NCBI GenBank assembly: GCA_017622575.1
Contig: JAGAQU010000069.1
Coordinates: 1 to 33,174 of the forward strand
Direction of reading: 5' to 3'
From: Lachnospiraceae bacterium
GTDB lineage: Bacteria > Bacillota > Clostridia > Lachnospirales > Lachnospiraceae
Length of the DNA: 33,174 nucleotides
Shown here piece after piece: positions 26,068 through 33,174 of this stretch (the stretch's first letter is position 1; every line of letters begins with the position of its first letter). The position numbers and the translations under genes are program-made. The notes under the pieces were generated by a model. That model saw only the letters and a list, made by a program, of their open reading frames with translations. It made no database searches and had not been told where the DNA came from.

Positions 26068-26661
26068 TTATTTCGTTCTCGTGGCAATTTCATCAATCGC
26101 TTTCGGCAGAATCACCCATTCTGCCTGTTCCATGACACGTCTCTGAAGGACTTCCGGCGTATCTCCGGGGAGTACCTCCACTGCCTTCTGCGCGATAATG
26201 GTTCCCGTATCCGTTCCCTCATCCACGTAATGGACTGTGGCACCCGTTACTTTGACCCCTCTCTTCAATGCTTCCTCATGAACCTTCAATCCGTAAAATC
26301 CTGTTCCGCAGAAAGAAGGAATCAGAGAAGGATGGATATTGATGATCCTGTCTCTATAGGTTGCAATCATCTGCTTTGGTAAAATGACAAGAAAGCCGGC
26401 CAGTACGATGAGATCCGGGGCAAGCTCTGCAAGCTTATCGAGAAATGCCTGATTAAAAGCTTCTCTGTCTGCATAATCCTTAGGCGAAATACAGAAAGCC
26501 GGAATCTCATTTTCCTTTGCTCTTGTCAGTGCGTAAGCACCTGCATTATTGCTGATCACGCCCACAATCCTCGTATTTCTGATGGTTCCGCTCTTCACAC
26601 CATCAATGATTGCCTGGAGATTGGTTCCACCGCCGGACACACATACTACGATGTTTAACAT
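26068..26661 (-). CDS. purN: Phosphoribosylglycinamide formyltransferase
   Basis: PurN transfers a formyl group from 10-formyl-THF to GAR. The 197 residues show the N-terminal [13 protein letters not shown] phosphate loop, the catalytic Asn-His pair in [11 protein letters not shown], and the region with the catalytic Asp in [12 protein letters not shown]. Length is typical. The ATG overlaps the purM stop by 7 bp (ATGTTAA arrangement), with AAAGGAG 8 nt upstream inside purM, which indicates translational coupling. Confidence 0.97.
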   Translation of the reverse strand: MLNIVVCVSGGGTNLQAIIDGVKSGTIRNTRIVGVISNNAGAYALTRAKENEIPAFCISPKDYADREAFNQAFLDKLAELAPDLIVLAGFLVILPKQMIATYRDRIINIHPSLIPSFCGTGFYGLKVHEEALKRGVKVTGATVHYVDEGTDTGTIIAQKAVEVLPGDTPEVLQRRVMEQAEWVILPKAIDEIATRTK

Positions 26662-27680
26662 ACGGTTACTCCTTTTTCTCCCTGTTCCACATGACCAACC
26701 ACATATGCCTTTTCTCCCGCTGCTTCAAGAGCCGCAATGGTCTTATCCACATCTGCAGGATCTATGGCAAGCACCATGCCAAGTCCCATATTGTATGTAT
26801 TGTACATCATCTTTTCTTCCAGATTTCCGGTTCTGCGCATCAGTTCAAAGATGGGCGGAACTTCATAGCTGTCCTTCTTTACCACTGCACGTACTCCTTC
26901 CGGAAGCATTCTCGGAATATTCTCATAGAAACCGCCGCCTGTGATATGGCTGCATCCCTTAATGGTAACACCCGCATCCTTCACACTCTTAAGTGCTTTT
27001 ACATAAATCTTAGTGGGGGCAAGAAGTGCTTCTCCAAGGGTGGTTCCCAGTTCATCATAATAAGTGTTAAGACTCTCAGCTGTCATATCAAAAATTCTTC
27101 TGACAAGAGAAAAGCCGTTGCTGTGAACACCGGACGATGCAATACCGATCAGGGTATCACCGGGCTTAATGCTTTCCCCTGTAATCAGATCCTTTTCATC
27201 TACCACACCTACGGCAAAACCGGCAAGATCATATTCGTCCATGGGATAAAAACCGGGCATCTCCGCCGTCTCTCCTCCAATGAGTGCAGCCCCTGCCTGC
27301 TTGCAACCATCTGCAACGCCTTTGACAATGGTTGCAATCTTTTCGGGATAATTCTTGCCGCATGCGATATAGTCAAGGAAAAATAAAGGTTCCCCGCCGG
27401 CACATGCAATATCGTTCACACACATGGCCACACAGTCAATACCTACCGTATCATGCTTGTCCATAATAAAAGCAAGCTTTAATTTGGTTCCTACACCGTC
27501 AGTACCGGAAACCAGAGTGGGCTTTTCCATGTTCTTGATGGCACTGAGTGAAAAAGCACCCGAAAATCCTCCAAGTCCTCCAAGGACTTCGGGACGCATG
27601 GTCTCCTTCACATATTTTTTCATCAGTTCCACTGACTGATATCCTGCTTCAATGTCTACTCCGGCATTCTTGTAATCCAT
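26655..27680 (-). CDS. purM: Phosphoribosylformylglycinamidine cyclo-ligase (AIR synthetase)
   Basis: PurM closes the imidazole ring of FGAM to AIR with ATP. The 341 residues start with [13 protein letters not shown], and contain the [14 protein letters not shown] phosphate region, [19 protein letters not shown], and the [11 protein letters not shown] signature. Length and layout are standard. The ribosome binding site GGAGGAAAAGG is strong. It is 32 bp after purE and overlaps purN, forming the middle of a purE-purM-purN-purD operon. Confidence 0.98.
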   Translation of the reverse strand: MDYKNAGVDIEAGYQSVELMKKYVKETMRPEVLGGLGGFSGAFSLSAIKNMEKPTLVSGTDGVGTKLKLAFIMDKHDTVGIDCVAMCVNDIACAGGEPLFFLDYIACGKNYPEKIATIVKGVADGCKQAGAALIGGETAEMPGFYPMDEYDLAGFAVGVVDEKDLITGESIKPGDTLIGIASSGVHSNGFSLVRRIFDMTAESLNTYYDELGTTLGEALLAPTKIYVKALKSVKDAGVTIKGCSHITGGGFYENIPRMLPEGVRAVVKKDSYEVPPIFELMRRTGNLEEKMMYNTYNMGLGMVLAIDPADVDKTIAALEAAGEKAYVVGHVEQGEKGVTVC

Positions 27681-27712
27681 TTCCTTTTCCTCCGCTTGTT
27701 TATAAAATAAAT

Positions 27713-28213
27713 TTAGTAATTCTTATATCCGACCTCTGAAAGACGGGCATCCTTCTTCTGGACACTCTCCCTTAACTTCCGGCTGTACGCTTTCAGTCTG
27801 TCCAGCAAAGCCTCATCCGATGTTGCCAGAATTTTGGCTGCAAGCAGACCTGCATTGGCTCCGCCGTTAATGGCAACCGTAGCCACCGGAATCCCGGAGG
27901 GCATCTGCACGATCGAGTACAGGGAATCCCTGCCGCCGAGGGATGTTGTATGCATGGGGATACCGATCACCGGCATAGGGAAAATTGCCGCGCACATACC
28001 GGGCAGATGAGCTGCCATACCTGCTCCCGCAATGATCACTTTGAATCCTTTTTCCTCTGCAGTCTTCGCATATTCAAAAAACACATCCGGCTCTCTGTGA
28101 GCGGAAATAATCTTCATCTCATAGGAAATACCAAGCTCCTCCAATATATCGGCAGCCTTCGCCATCACCGGCATATCGGAATCACTGCCCATTACGATAC
28201 CAACCTGTGCCAT
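27713..28213 (-). CDS. purE: N5-carboxyaminoimidazole ribonucleotide mutase (class I PurE)
   Basis: PurE moves the carboxyl group of N5-CAIR to give CAIR. The 166 residues show [16 protein letters not shown] with the conserved His, and [12 protein letters not shown] followed by [17 protein letters not shown] with [10 protein letters not shown]. This is the class I pattern, though the usual SAHRTP reads SAHREP here. Class I enzymes need N5-CAIR made by PurK, and purK is not in this window. A GGAGGAGAAG site precedes the ATG. It is first in the purEMND operon, with its own promoter and a palindromic leader. Confidence 0.96.
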   Translation of the reverse strand: MAQVGIVMGSDSDMPVMAKAADILEELGISYEMKIISAHREPDVFFEYAKTAEEKGFKVIIAGAGMAAHLPGMCAAIFPMPVIGIPMHTTSLGGRDSLYSIVQMPSGIPVATVAINGGANAGLLAAKILATSDEALLDRLKAYSRKLRESVQKKDARLSEVGYKNY

Positions 28214-28236
28214 TATCTTCTCCTCCGTTTCGCTCT

Positions 28237-28257
28237 GTGATACAATTTCTGCATCAC
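28237..28257 (-). promoter_or_regulatory. Palindrome in the purE leader
   Basis: An 8-bp inverted repeat (GTGATGCA/TGTATCAC on the minus strand, one wobble pair as RNA) with loop GAAAT lies just downstream of the predicted transcription start and about 24 bp before the purE ATG. Position fits either a repressor operator or a 5' RNA stem-loop. It is not the Bacillus PurBox as I know it. Confidence 0.5.
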
Positions 28258-28270
28258 CTCATACGTTAAT

Positions 28271-28299
28271 ATCATACTAAAAATCGGACTTTGATGCAA
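28271..28299 (-). promoter_or_regulatory. purEMND promoter
   Basis: On the minus strand TTGCAT (28294-28299), a 17-bp spacer and TATGAT (28271-28276). It overlaps the 3' end of the upstream aminopeptidase-like gene, whose stop codon adjoins the -10 box. The leader would be about 50 nt. Confidence 0.65.
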
Positions 28300-30409
28300 C
28301 TGTATTCTCTGAAAGGTTTTCTAAAGGTTTATTCAGCTCCTCACAGCCCGGAAGCACAAAAACGCCTTCCTCAATAATGGGAATCACTTCCTCATCCTTC
28401 GTTACCACGCTGACCTCTGCCAATTCATCATAGGGAATGGTGATATCCGTATGGCAGTTAAAGTATGCTTTTGTGCTGTCCGACTTTCGAAGAAGGGAAC
28501 ATTCATTGTCCCTGGCAATGATCTCTTTTCCATCCGGATTAAACACTGCCACATCCTCGGCATGGGAATAGCAGGTATCGCCAACGGCAAAATGAGGCCC
28601 CGTCTTCTCCGCTATTAAAATAGGAAGTTTATCCTCTATACCGTATTTTCTTCCCACCACATATGCCGTGGTATTGGTTCCGATGGCAAATTCCCCTATG
28701 GGAAGAGTCTCATGATGAAACAGTACATTATCCTTGATATACTTTTTATTTTCCTCCGGGTCATCAAAGTTGCAGCAACCATACTCTGTCACTTTTCCGT
28801 CCTTAAATGTGAGGCAAAGATCCTTATATTCCAGCTCATTTAAGAAAACTCTGGTCACATGCAGAATTCCTTCCGTTCCCGTTAGAACCGGTGAAGTGAA
28901 CACCTCTCCCACCGGAATGTTCACATCTGCCACGCAGTTTTCAAAATTAGTCTGCTTTGAAGGCTCTGTGAGTGTATGGAGCATCACTTTCAGATTGGTC
29001 CTGTTCTTTCCCATACCCTTAATTACCACATACTTTCCCTTGTCAAGAGTGTCAATCATGGTCTGCTGAATGGTCTGATAAAGCTTGTAATCAAGGGTAT
29101 TGATTTTTATTACTTCATCAAAGATTTCTCCATAATTCTCTCCGATTTCCGGTGTTGGAAAGGCGATGATGGTAAAGCTTCTCTCCTCGCCTTTGATGTA
29201 GCGGTTCTGCAGCTGTCCTGCTGCTGCCGCATATTCCACGGAAAGCTTCTGCTGGGCATCACTTAAGTGAGGGGCTTCCTTTTTTTCCTTCAGGTCAGCA
29301 GGCGCTTCTCCAAACACTTCCACCACTGCAGGACCACCGAATGTGGCAGCCTGCTCCTTATAGATCTCATAGCCCTCCTGCCAGGCCTCCATTCTCACCT
29401 GCACAAGGCGTTTATCAAGGAACAGAGCCTGATCATCCTTGTGATCAAAATCATACTGTTTATTGGGGATAGCACCATAGTATCCGATCCGGCTAAGACC
29501 CTTTCCCTGTAAAAGACTGGATGCCGCCCGATAGATTGTAGGCTTAAGACCAATTTTATCAAAGTTCTCAATGGCTCTCTTTATCATTCTCTCAAATCCG
29601 AGGCAATACCGGATGTTGACAATCTTCTTTTTGGAGATATCCTTATTTCCGACGGCGAAGCCGATCCGGTAGCCTTCCGTATAGGTATCTGCCATGAGAG
29701 CAATGGTCTTCTCCGGAAGGTTCTTTAAATGTTCCCATGTCTTCAATTCACTCTCCGTAATATATTCCCCGAAATAATACAGATATTCCGGGCTGTCCAA
29801 ATCGCTGTTTTTCATGATATTCCAAGCAAAATCCTGATCCGGCAAAAACATGGCACCAAGCTTCTCTTCAAAAGCATCACGCGTATAATCGCTGACAAAC
29901 CAGTATACATTTTCTCTGATCTCCTCATATATGGGAATTTCCCCTGTCTCCTGAAGGGCACAGATAAAGGATGCATAGATCTCCAGGAAAAGCTCCATAC
30001 GGATCACCATGTCCTCCTGCTTCTTTTCATAAGCAAAAACGATCAGACTTCTGAGCTCCGCATACAAAAAGGAAAACAGCTTTCCGTAGTCTTTCCCAAG
30101 CCGGGCAACACTATAAGCCGGATTTGCATAGCTTTTGTCATAATTTTCAGGCAGGATATCCCGATAAAGCTCATGGTTCTTTTCCTGCAATTCCTCAAGA
30201 GAGGCCAGATACAGCTTTCCATTTGCCACATAGCGGTAGGTGTCCGCCATGAAGATCAGAAAATCTGCCATGGTATGAAAATACTGCCTGAAGTTTTCGG
30301 GCATTACCGCACCTTTTTCTGCTCCCTCTTCCATATTAAAATCACCTGATGTTTCCTTCTTTATTTCATGAATTCTTTCTTCCGCAAGTAAAAATCTTTC
30401 TTCCACCAT
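28277..30409 (-). CDS. M29-like aminopeptidase with long N-terminal extension
   Basis: The 710-residue protein has a C-terminal half (about 460-690) that resembles AmpS/PepS-type M29 metallo-aminopeptidases, which free N-terminal amino acids from peptides in the cytoplasm. Likely metal ligands are Glu502 (PVGEVFTSP), Glu573 (IGEFAIGTN), His606 (GPHFAVGD) and His653/Asp655 (NCHTDITIPY, matching the family HxD). An alternative His616 lies in YSHAED. The first 380 or so residues are helical, acidic and without known motifs, so the protein is far longer than the roughly 410 residues usual for the family. The ATG overlaps the upstream stop by one base, suggesting coupling; Met25 or Met36 are other possible starts. 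The substrate is unknown. Confidence 0.75.
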   Translation of the reverse strand: MVEERFLLAEERIHEIKKETSGDFNMEEGAEKGAVMPENFRQYFHTMADFLIFMADTYRYVANGKLYLASLEELQEKNHELYRDILPENYDKSYANPAYSVARLGKDYGKLFSFLYAELRSLIVFAYEKKQEDMVIRMELFLEIYASFICALQETGEIPIYEEIRENVYWFVSDYTRDAFEEKLGAMFLPDQDFAWNIMKNSDLDSPEYLYYFGEYITESELKTWEHLKNLPEKTIALMADTYTEGYRIGFAVGNKDISKKKIVNIRYCLGFERMIKRAIENFDKIGLKPTIYRAASSLLQGKGLSRIGYYGAIPNKQYDFDHKDDQALFLDKRLVQVRMEAWQEGYEIYKEQAATFGGPAVVEVFGEAPADLKEKKEAPHLSDAQQKLSVEYAAAAGQLQNRYIKGEERSFTIIAFPTPEIGENYGEIFDEVIKINTLDYKLYQTIQQTMIDTLDKGKYVVIKGMGKNRTNLKVMLHTLTEPSKQTNFENCVADVNIPVGEVFTSPVLTGTEGILHVTRVFLNELEYKDLCLTFKDGKVTEYGCCNFDDPEENKKYIKDNVLFHHETLPIGEFAIGTNTTAYVVGRKYGIEDKLPILIAEKTGPHFAVGDTCYSHAEDVAVFNPDGKEIIARDNECSLLRKSDSTKAYFNCHTDITIPYDELAEVSVVTKDEEVIPIIEEGVFVLPGCEELNKPLENLSENTVASKSDF

Positions 30410-30732
30410 TAGTTTACATACGCTCCTGCATACATGATTAGACTTAATATTAAAAAGGCGATCACATTAAATATGATGCCAAGCACCGGAAAAAGCTTGA
30501 ATCTGTCTTTCTCCATAAGTGACGAAATGCCGAGGAATAATCCCACCAGCATAAAAACAGATGCCAGAACACCCGCCGCACCATATCTCTCAGAAGATTC
30601 TCCTCTTCCGAGATAAGATAAATATACGGCAGTGACATAGGTCACAATAGAAAGGATACCCAGAATAAAAGACATAATTCCCTTTTTCGGGTGATCCTTG
30701 TTGGTAAAAATATATCCTTTTCTAAATGCCAT
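30409..30732 (-). CDS. Small multi-pass membrane protein (DUF6142-like)
   Basis: A 107-residue membrane protein that starts MAFRKGYIFTNKDHPKKG, followed by three hydrophobic segments (roughly 19-41, 53-72 and 79-104) separated by short polar loops. It resembles, from memory, Lachnospiraceae proteins grouped as DUF6142; function is unknown. ATG 30732 is chosen because GGAGCAGGAAAA precedes it; the longer GTG-initiated frame would include this site. It shares TAATG with the aminopeptidase-like gene, so the two are translationally linked. A terminator separates it from pyrE upstream. Confidence 0.75.
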   Translation of the reverse strand: MAFRKGYIFTNKDHPKKGIMSFILGILSIVTYVTAVYLSYLGRGESSERYGAAGVLASVFMLVGLFLGISSLMEKDRFKLFPVLGIIFNVIAFLILSLIMYAGAYVN

Positions 30733-30756
30733 AAATTTTCCTGCTCCTACAAAGTG

Positions 30757-30785
30757 AAAAGGCACTCCTGAATCCAGAAATGCCT
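30757..30785 (-). terminator. Terminator after pyrE and the 50-residue gene
   Basis: An 11-bp stem with two wobble pairs (30775-30785 with 30760-30770) and a GATT loop is followed on the minus strand by TTTTCAC (the first T closing the stem). It begins 8 bp past the small-gene stop and ends the pyrE transcript. Confidence 0.8.
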
Positions 30786-30792
30786 GCTCAAT

Positions 30793-30945
30793 TTAAAATA
30801 AAATTTTTGATTTGCCCGAAAGGAGCTTTGCCCCTCCAACGATCATCAATATACCGCAGACAAGACCCACAACTAAGGTTACCACTCCAACTGCAATGCT
30901 CATGGCTCCGCTGCCGCTCATGGTCTTATAAATCTTTTCTTCCAT
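30793..30945 (-). CDS. 50-residue single-pass membrane peptide
   Basis: The short frame starts MEEKIYKTMSGSG, has one long hydrophobic helix (residues 15-40, IAVGVVTLVVGLVCGILMIVGGA) and ends LLSGKSKILF. The ribosome binding site AAAGGAAGGA lies 4-6 nt before ATG 30945, much better placed than for the longer frame that begins inside pyrE. It is 16 bp downstream of pyrE and directly before a terminator, so it is co-transcribed with pyrE. Function is unknown; similar short glycine-rich membrane peptides occur in many Firmicutes. Confidence 0.7.
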   Translation of the reverse strand: MEEKIYKTMSGSGAMSIAVGVVTLVVGLVCGILMIVGGAKLLSGKSKILF

Positions 30946-30961
30946 TCTATCCTTCCTTTCC

Positions 30962-31636
30962 CTACTTAGCCCCATAGGTCTCATAATAAGCATCGATTGC
31001 CGCCTTCAGGGTATCGTCAATATAAACCTTGCCCTTATATTCCTTATTATAAAGGTACTCTACCACTTCCGCCATGGTTACAATGGCATTGGCATCAAAT
31101 CCGTATTTTTCCTTAATCTCAATCAGGGCACTCTTTTCACCCTGACCTTTCTCCATCCTGTTTAGGGAAACCATAAGACCTTTGATCTCCACATCGGCCT
31201 GCGCCTTGATGATCGGGAAGGTTTCTTCAATAGACTTGCCGGAGGTAGTGACATCCTCGATGATGACCACTCTGTCACCGTCCTTTAACTTGCTTCCGAG
31301 AAGGATTCCGGTGTCCCCGTGATCCTTTACCTCTTTCCGGTTGGAGCAGTAACGGATCTCCTTGCCGTACAATTCGCTGATCGCCATGGTTGTTGCGACA
31401 GATAAGGGAATTCCCTTATAAGCAGGTCCGAAAAGTACATCAAAATCAAGACCGTAATTGTCATGGATTGCTTTTGCATAGTATTCACCCAGCTTACGAA
31501 GCTGTGAACCGGTCACATAGGCCCCGGCATTCATAAAGAAAGGTGACTTTCTTCCGCTCTTTAATGTAAACTCGCCAAATTTGAGTACCTGGCTGTCCAC
31601 CATAAATTCAATAAATTCCTGCTTGTACTGTTCCAT
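30962..31636 (-). CDS. pyrE: Orotate phosphoribosyltransferase
   Basis: PyrE joins orotate and PRPP to give OMP, the fifth step of UMP synthesis. The 224 residues show FTLKSGRKSPFFMNAG at the N-terminus, the FGPAYKGIPLSVAT flexible loop, and the PRPP-binding motif VVIIEDVTTSGKSI. The length fits the type I enzyme. AGGAGG stands 10 nt before the ATG. The upstream 45 bp fold into two overlapping hairpins, and the next gene upstream is the integrase of a mobile element. In many Clostridia pyrE ends a pyrF-pyrK-pyrD-pyrE operon, so the element may have separated it from those genes. Confidence 0.97.
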   Translation of the reverse strand: MEQYKQEFIEFMVDSQVLKFGEFTLKSGRKSPFFMNAGAYVTGSQLRKLGEYYAKAIHDNYGLDFDVLFGPAYKGIPLSVATTMAISELYGKEIRYCSNRKEVKDHGDTGILLGSKLKDGDRVVIIEDVTTSGKSIEETFPIIKAQADVEIKGLMVSLNRMEKGQGEKSALIEIKEKYGFDANAIVTMAEVVEYLYNKEYKGKVYIDDTLKAAIDAYYETYGAK

Positions 31637-31649
31637 TTTATAAAAACCT

Positions 31650-31680
31650 CCTGTATTTACAGGGGTTCCGAAGAACCCCT
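31650..31680 (-). promoter_or_regulatory. Two overlapping hairpins before pyrE
   Basis: Hairpin A (31661-31680) is a perfect 8-bp stem AGGGGTTC/GAACCCCT with a TTCG tetraloop. Hairpin B (31650-31663) is CCTG-TAAATA-CAGG, or CCTGTA/TACAGG with a tight loop, and includes half of the pyrE ribosome binding site. They share three bases, so both cannot form fully at once. There is no T-tail. Confidence 0.6.
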
Positions 31681-31696
31681 TATTCTCAAAACAGCC

Positions 31697-31718
31697 TTAC
31701 TACACACTTACTACACAC
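31697..31718 (-). repeat. Two tandem 11-bp repeats, likely integrase arm sites
   Basis: TTACTACACAC occurs twice in a row; on the minus strand this reads GTGTGTAGTAA twice. The GTAGTAA core matches, as I recall it, the DR2 arm-type site (GAGTAGTAAAT) bound by the N-terminal domain of Tn916 Int. They lie about 140 bp past the integrase stop, towards pyrE. Confidence 0.6.
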
Positions 31719-31735
31719 TTTGCACGCTAGCTACG

Positions 31736-31857
31736 AGCCATGCACGGATAAGATTGAATTGTCCGCCTTGTGCTTGCACACATAAGGACAAGTTCAAGCT
31801 TAGACGTATACGGCAACAGCCGTGACCGAGAAAGCTCCGCTTTCGAGGTGCATGGCT
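31736..31857. other. 122-nt structured segment, cloverleaf-like
   Basis: A perfect 10-bp outer stem (31736-31745 AGCCATGCAC with 31848-31857) encloses three hairpins. The first is long and imperfect (31749-31802, with 31754-31764 pairing 31786-31797 around one bulge). The second is ACGGC-AACA-GCCGT (31810-31823). The third is GAAAGC-TCC-GCTTTC (31830-31844). The outer stem reaches into the integrase stop codon. It could be a structured RNA, a folded single-strand DNA site or a protein-binding site. It is too long to be chance hairpins alone. Confidence 0.7.
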
Positions 31858-32998
31858 ACACAGCCCTCTCCATCTTCATCATCTCTGTAAACAGTGTATC
31901 CTCTGTCACATGACAATACAAATCCATTGTCATCTGCAAGGAGCCATGTCCGAGAATCTTCTGTAATGTCTTTGGCTGCATTCCGTTCTCAATCGCTCTG
32001 GTTGCAAAAGTATGTCTTAAGCAATGTGGTGAAAACACCTCATAGTCAGGATGCTCTTTTCGAATCCTGTTTACTATGGCACCGATTGCCTCCTGCACTA
32101 TGAACTGTTGTGTAGGTCTGTTGTATTTCGTAACAAACACCAAGTCCCTGTACTGTTCCTCTGTTTCGATTCCCTTAAAGAGAATCTTCTGTTTTTGAAT
32201 GCGCTGTCGTTTCAATGCCTCCAACGCCCTCGTGGTTAATGGAATCGTTCGTCTTCCATTCTTGGTCTTTGCATCATGCATCTCAAAAATGTACTTACCA
32301 CCTTTTTGAAAATAGCATAATGTATGACGGACATACAGTACCTTCTTTTCAAAATCAATGTCCTTCCACTGAACACCACAAAGCTCACCGATACGCATTC
32401 CGGTTTCTATGGCAAGCACAAACAGATTATAGTAGAAACTACTCTGTGCCTCACCTAAAAACAACTCTGCTTCACTTACCGTCAGTACACGCCTTTCCTT
32501 CTTATCTTCCTTGGAAATCACCGTGTTTAATTGCTTTGCAACATTTTTTGTAAGTAAATCAGAGTCGATTGCTTTTTCCAGCATATCCACCAGAATCTTC
32601 TTCGTATTCTTTCTGGCATTGTCAGAAACAAGTTCATTGAGTGCATTCTGCATGATAATCAGGTTTAACGATGTCAGCTTATGCCACCCAAGCTCCTTCT
32701 GTATCCGCTTATAATGTGTGGAATAGGATTCCTTAGTGGAATTCCTGCAATTCTTCTTACAGGTATTCATCCAAATCTCATACCTCTCATCAAGGGTTAC
32801 ATCCTTGGTGACAACATTCAGTGCCTTCTCATCCTCGTACTGTTCCTCCCGCATCCTTTTACGAAGCTCATTCAGATTGCTTGCGTATATGGTCTGCGTC
32901 TTGCCGAAACGATTCACAAATCGTCCCTGATAAAGTCCATCACTCTTTCTCTGCGTAATGCCTTTACCAAGTTCTTTACCTTTTATGGATTTACCCAT
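31856..32998 (-). CDS. Tyrosine recombinase/integrase
   Basis: The 380-residue enzyme would integrate and excise the element by site-specific recombination. The N-terminus (about 10-55, GITQRKSDGLYQGRFVNRFGKTQTI in two halves) looks like the AP2-like arm-binding domain of Tn916 Int. The SAM-like core-binding domain follows (about 65-165), then the catalytic domain with Arg202 (TGMRIGEL), Lys246 (KTKNGRRTIPL), His325 and Arg328 (HCLRHTFAT), His351 (LGHGSLQMT) and Tyr361 (DLYCHV). All catalytic residues are intact. ATG 32998 is chosen for GGAGG 5 nt upstream; the longer frame begins 14 codons earlier without such a site. Its own promoter is flanked by an inverted repeat. Confidence 0.95.
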   Translation of the reverse strand: MGKSIKGKELGKGITQRKSDGLYQGRFVNRFGKTQTIYASNLNELRKRMREEQYEDEKALNVVTKDVTLDERYEIWMNTCKKNCRNSTKESYSTHYKRIQKELGWHKLTSLNLIIMQNALNELVSDNARKNTKKILVDMLEKAIDSDLLTKNVAKQLNTVISKEDKKERRVLTVSEAELFLGEAQSSFYYNLFVLAIETGMRIGELCGVQWKDIDFEKKVLYVRHTLCYFQKGGKYIFEMHDAKTKNGRRTIPLTTRALEALKRQRIQKQKILFKGIETEEQYRDLVFVTKYNRPTQQFIVQEAIGAIVNRIRKEHPDYEVFSPHCLRHTFATRAIENGMQPKTLQKILGHGSLQMTMDLYCHVTEDTLFTEMMKMERAV

Positions 32999-33012
32999 AT
33001 CTGCCTCCTTCC

Positions 33013-33080
33013 AGCGTGTATATACGTTGAAAGGAACCATCAGTCCATCCGATTATAGCATATACACGCTTAATTTTCAA
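33013..33080 (-). promoter_or_regulatory. Integrase promoter with 11-bp inverted repeat operator
   Basis: On the minus strand TTGAAA (33075-33080), a 17-bp spacer and TATAAT (33052-33057, with an extended TGC before it). Perfect arms AGCGTGTATAT/ATATACACGCT lie at 33060-33070, filling the spacer, and at 33013-33023, after the start site. A dimeric repressor bound to both arms would block transcription. Confidence 0.75.
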
Positions 33081-33093
33081 TTAGTTTCATGGT

Positions 33094-33109
33094 CTTTCAG
33101 CTCTGAAAG
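33094..33109. promoter_or_regulatory. Palindrome upstream of the integrase promoter
   Basis: CTTTCAG-CT-CTGAAAG has 7-bp perfect arms and a 2-bp centre, 14 bp upstream of the -35 box. It could be an activator or excisionase site. The remaining bases to the window edge hold no gene I can support. Confidence 0.5.
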
Positions 33110-33174
33110 GTAAATTCTGTTTTATGCCTGCCAGTTTTTTGAAATGTAGGTTTTCACAGTCTTTGCTGAATTTC

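Larger units (their letters stand above)
31681..33174 (-). mobile_element. Integrase end of an integrated element (Tn916-type ICE or related)
   Basis: The region holds an integrase gene of the Tn916/phage class, tandem 11-bp repeats like Tn916 arm sites, and a structured spacer, all next to a housekeeping gene. The element presumably extends past the right window edge; the exact end near 31640-31696 is inferred. No excisionase or transfer gene is in the window. Confidence 0.65.

Noticed and set aside
28214..28276. Purine riboswitch before purE
   Set aside because: The leader is only about 50 nt and holds a single stem-loop, not an aptamer.

Overview
The window looks like chromosome of a Gram-positive, low-GC Clostridia member, most likely Lachnospiraceae. 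The basis is a one-piece clostridial-type PurL, a ClpC with a UVR linker, near-consensus SigA-type promoters, GGAGG ribosome binding sites and several small proteins typical of that family. The species cannot be fixed from the sequence. Every gene I support is on the minus strand, so transcription runs from high to low coordinates through the whole 33 kb.

In transcription order, the high-coordinate end holds the integrase-bearing end of an integrated mobile element (about 31.68-33.17 kb): a Tn916-type tyrosine recombinase, tandem arm-site-like repeats and a compact structured segment. The element abuts pyrE. After pyrE come a 50-residue membrane peptide, a terminator, a small membrane protein and an M29-like aminopeptidase with a very long N-terminal extension. 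Next is a purine cluster, purE-purM-purN-purD, with its own promoter. It is followed without a visible terminator by a zinc-ribbon/HTH protein and a membrane-anchored SH3-domain protein. After a terminator-like hairpin come a GntR regulator with clpC, a small conserved protein, radA, an LCP-family cell-wall enzyme, a LacI regulator and tRNA-Trp.

Further along are malQ and a lipoprotein alpha-amylase (an alpha-glucan unit), an unknown gene with a TetR regulator, and a pair of aspartoacylase-type genes of which one has lost its catalytic residues. The last genes are purL and carA-carB. The first 0.5 kb is non-coding and repetitive: an 82-bp tandem repeat and a 20-bp perfect inverted repeat downstream of carB.

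Metabolically the window combines purine synthesis (purL, purE, purM, purN, purD), carbamoyl phosphate and UMP synthesis (carA, carB, pyrE), alpha-glucan use (malQ, amylase, perhaps the LacI protein) and stress or repair functions (clpC, radA). Most of it is ordinary core genome. The places that deserve a second look are the mobile-element end, the inactive/active aspartoacylase pair, the purE and pyrE leaders, and the repeats after carB. Several start codons were placed by ribosome binding site rather than by longest reading frame; these are noted in the entries.
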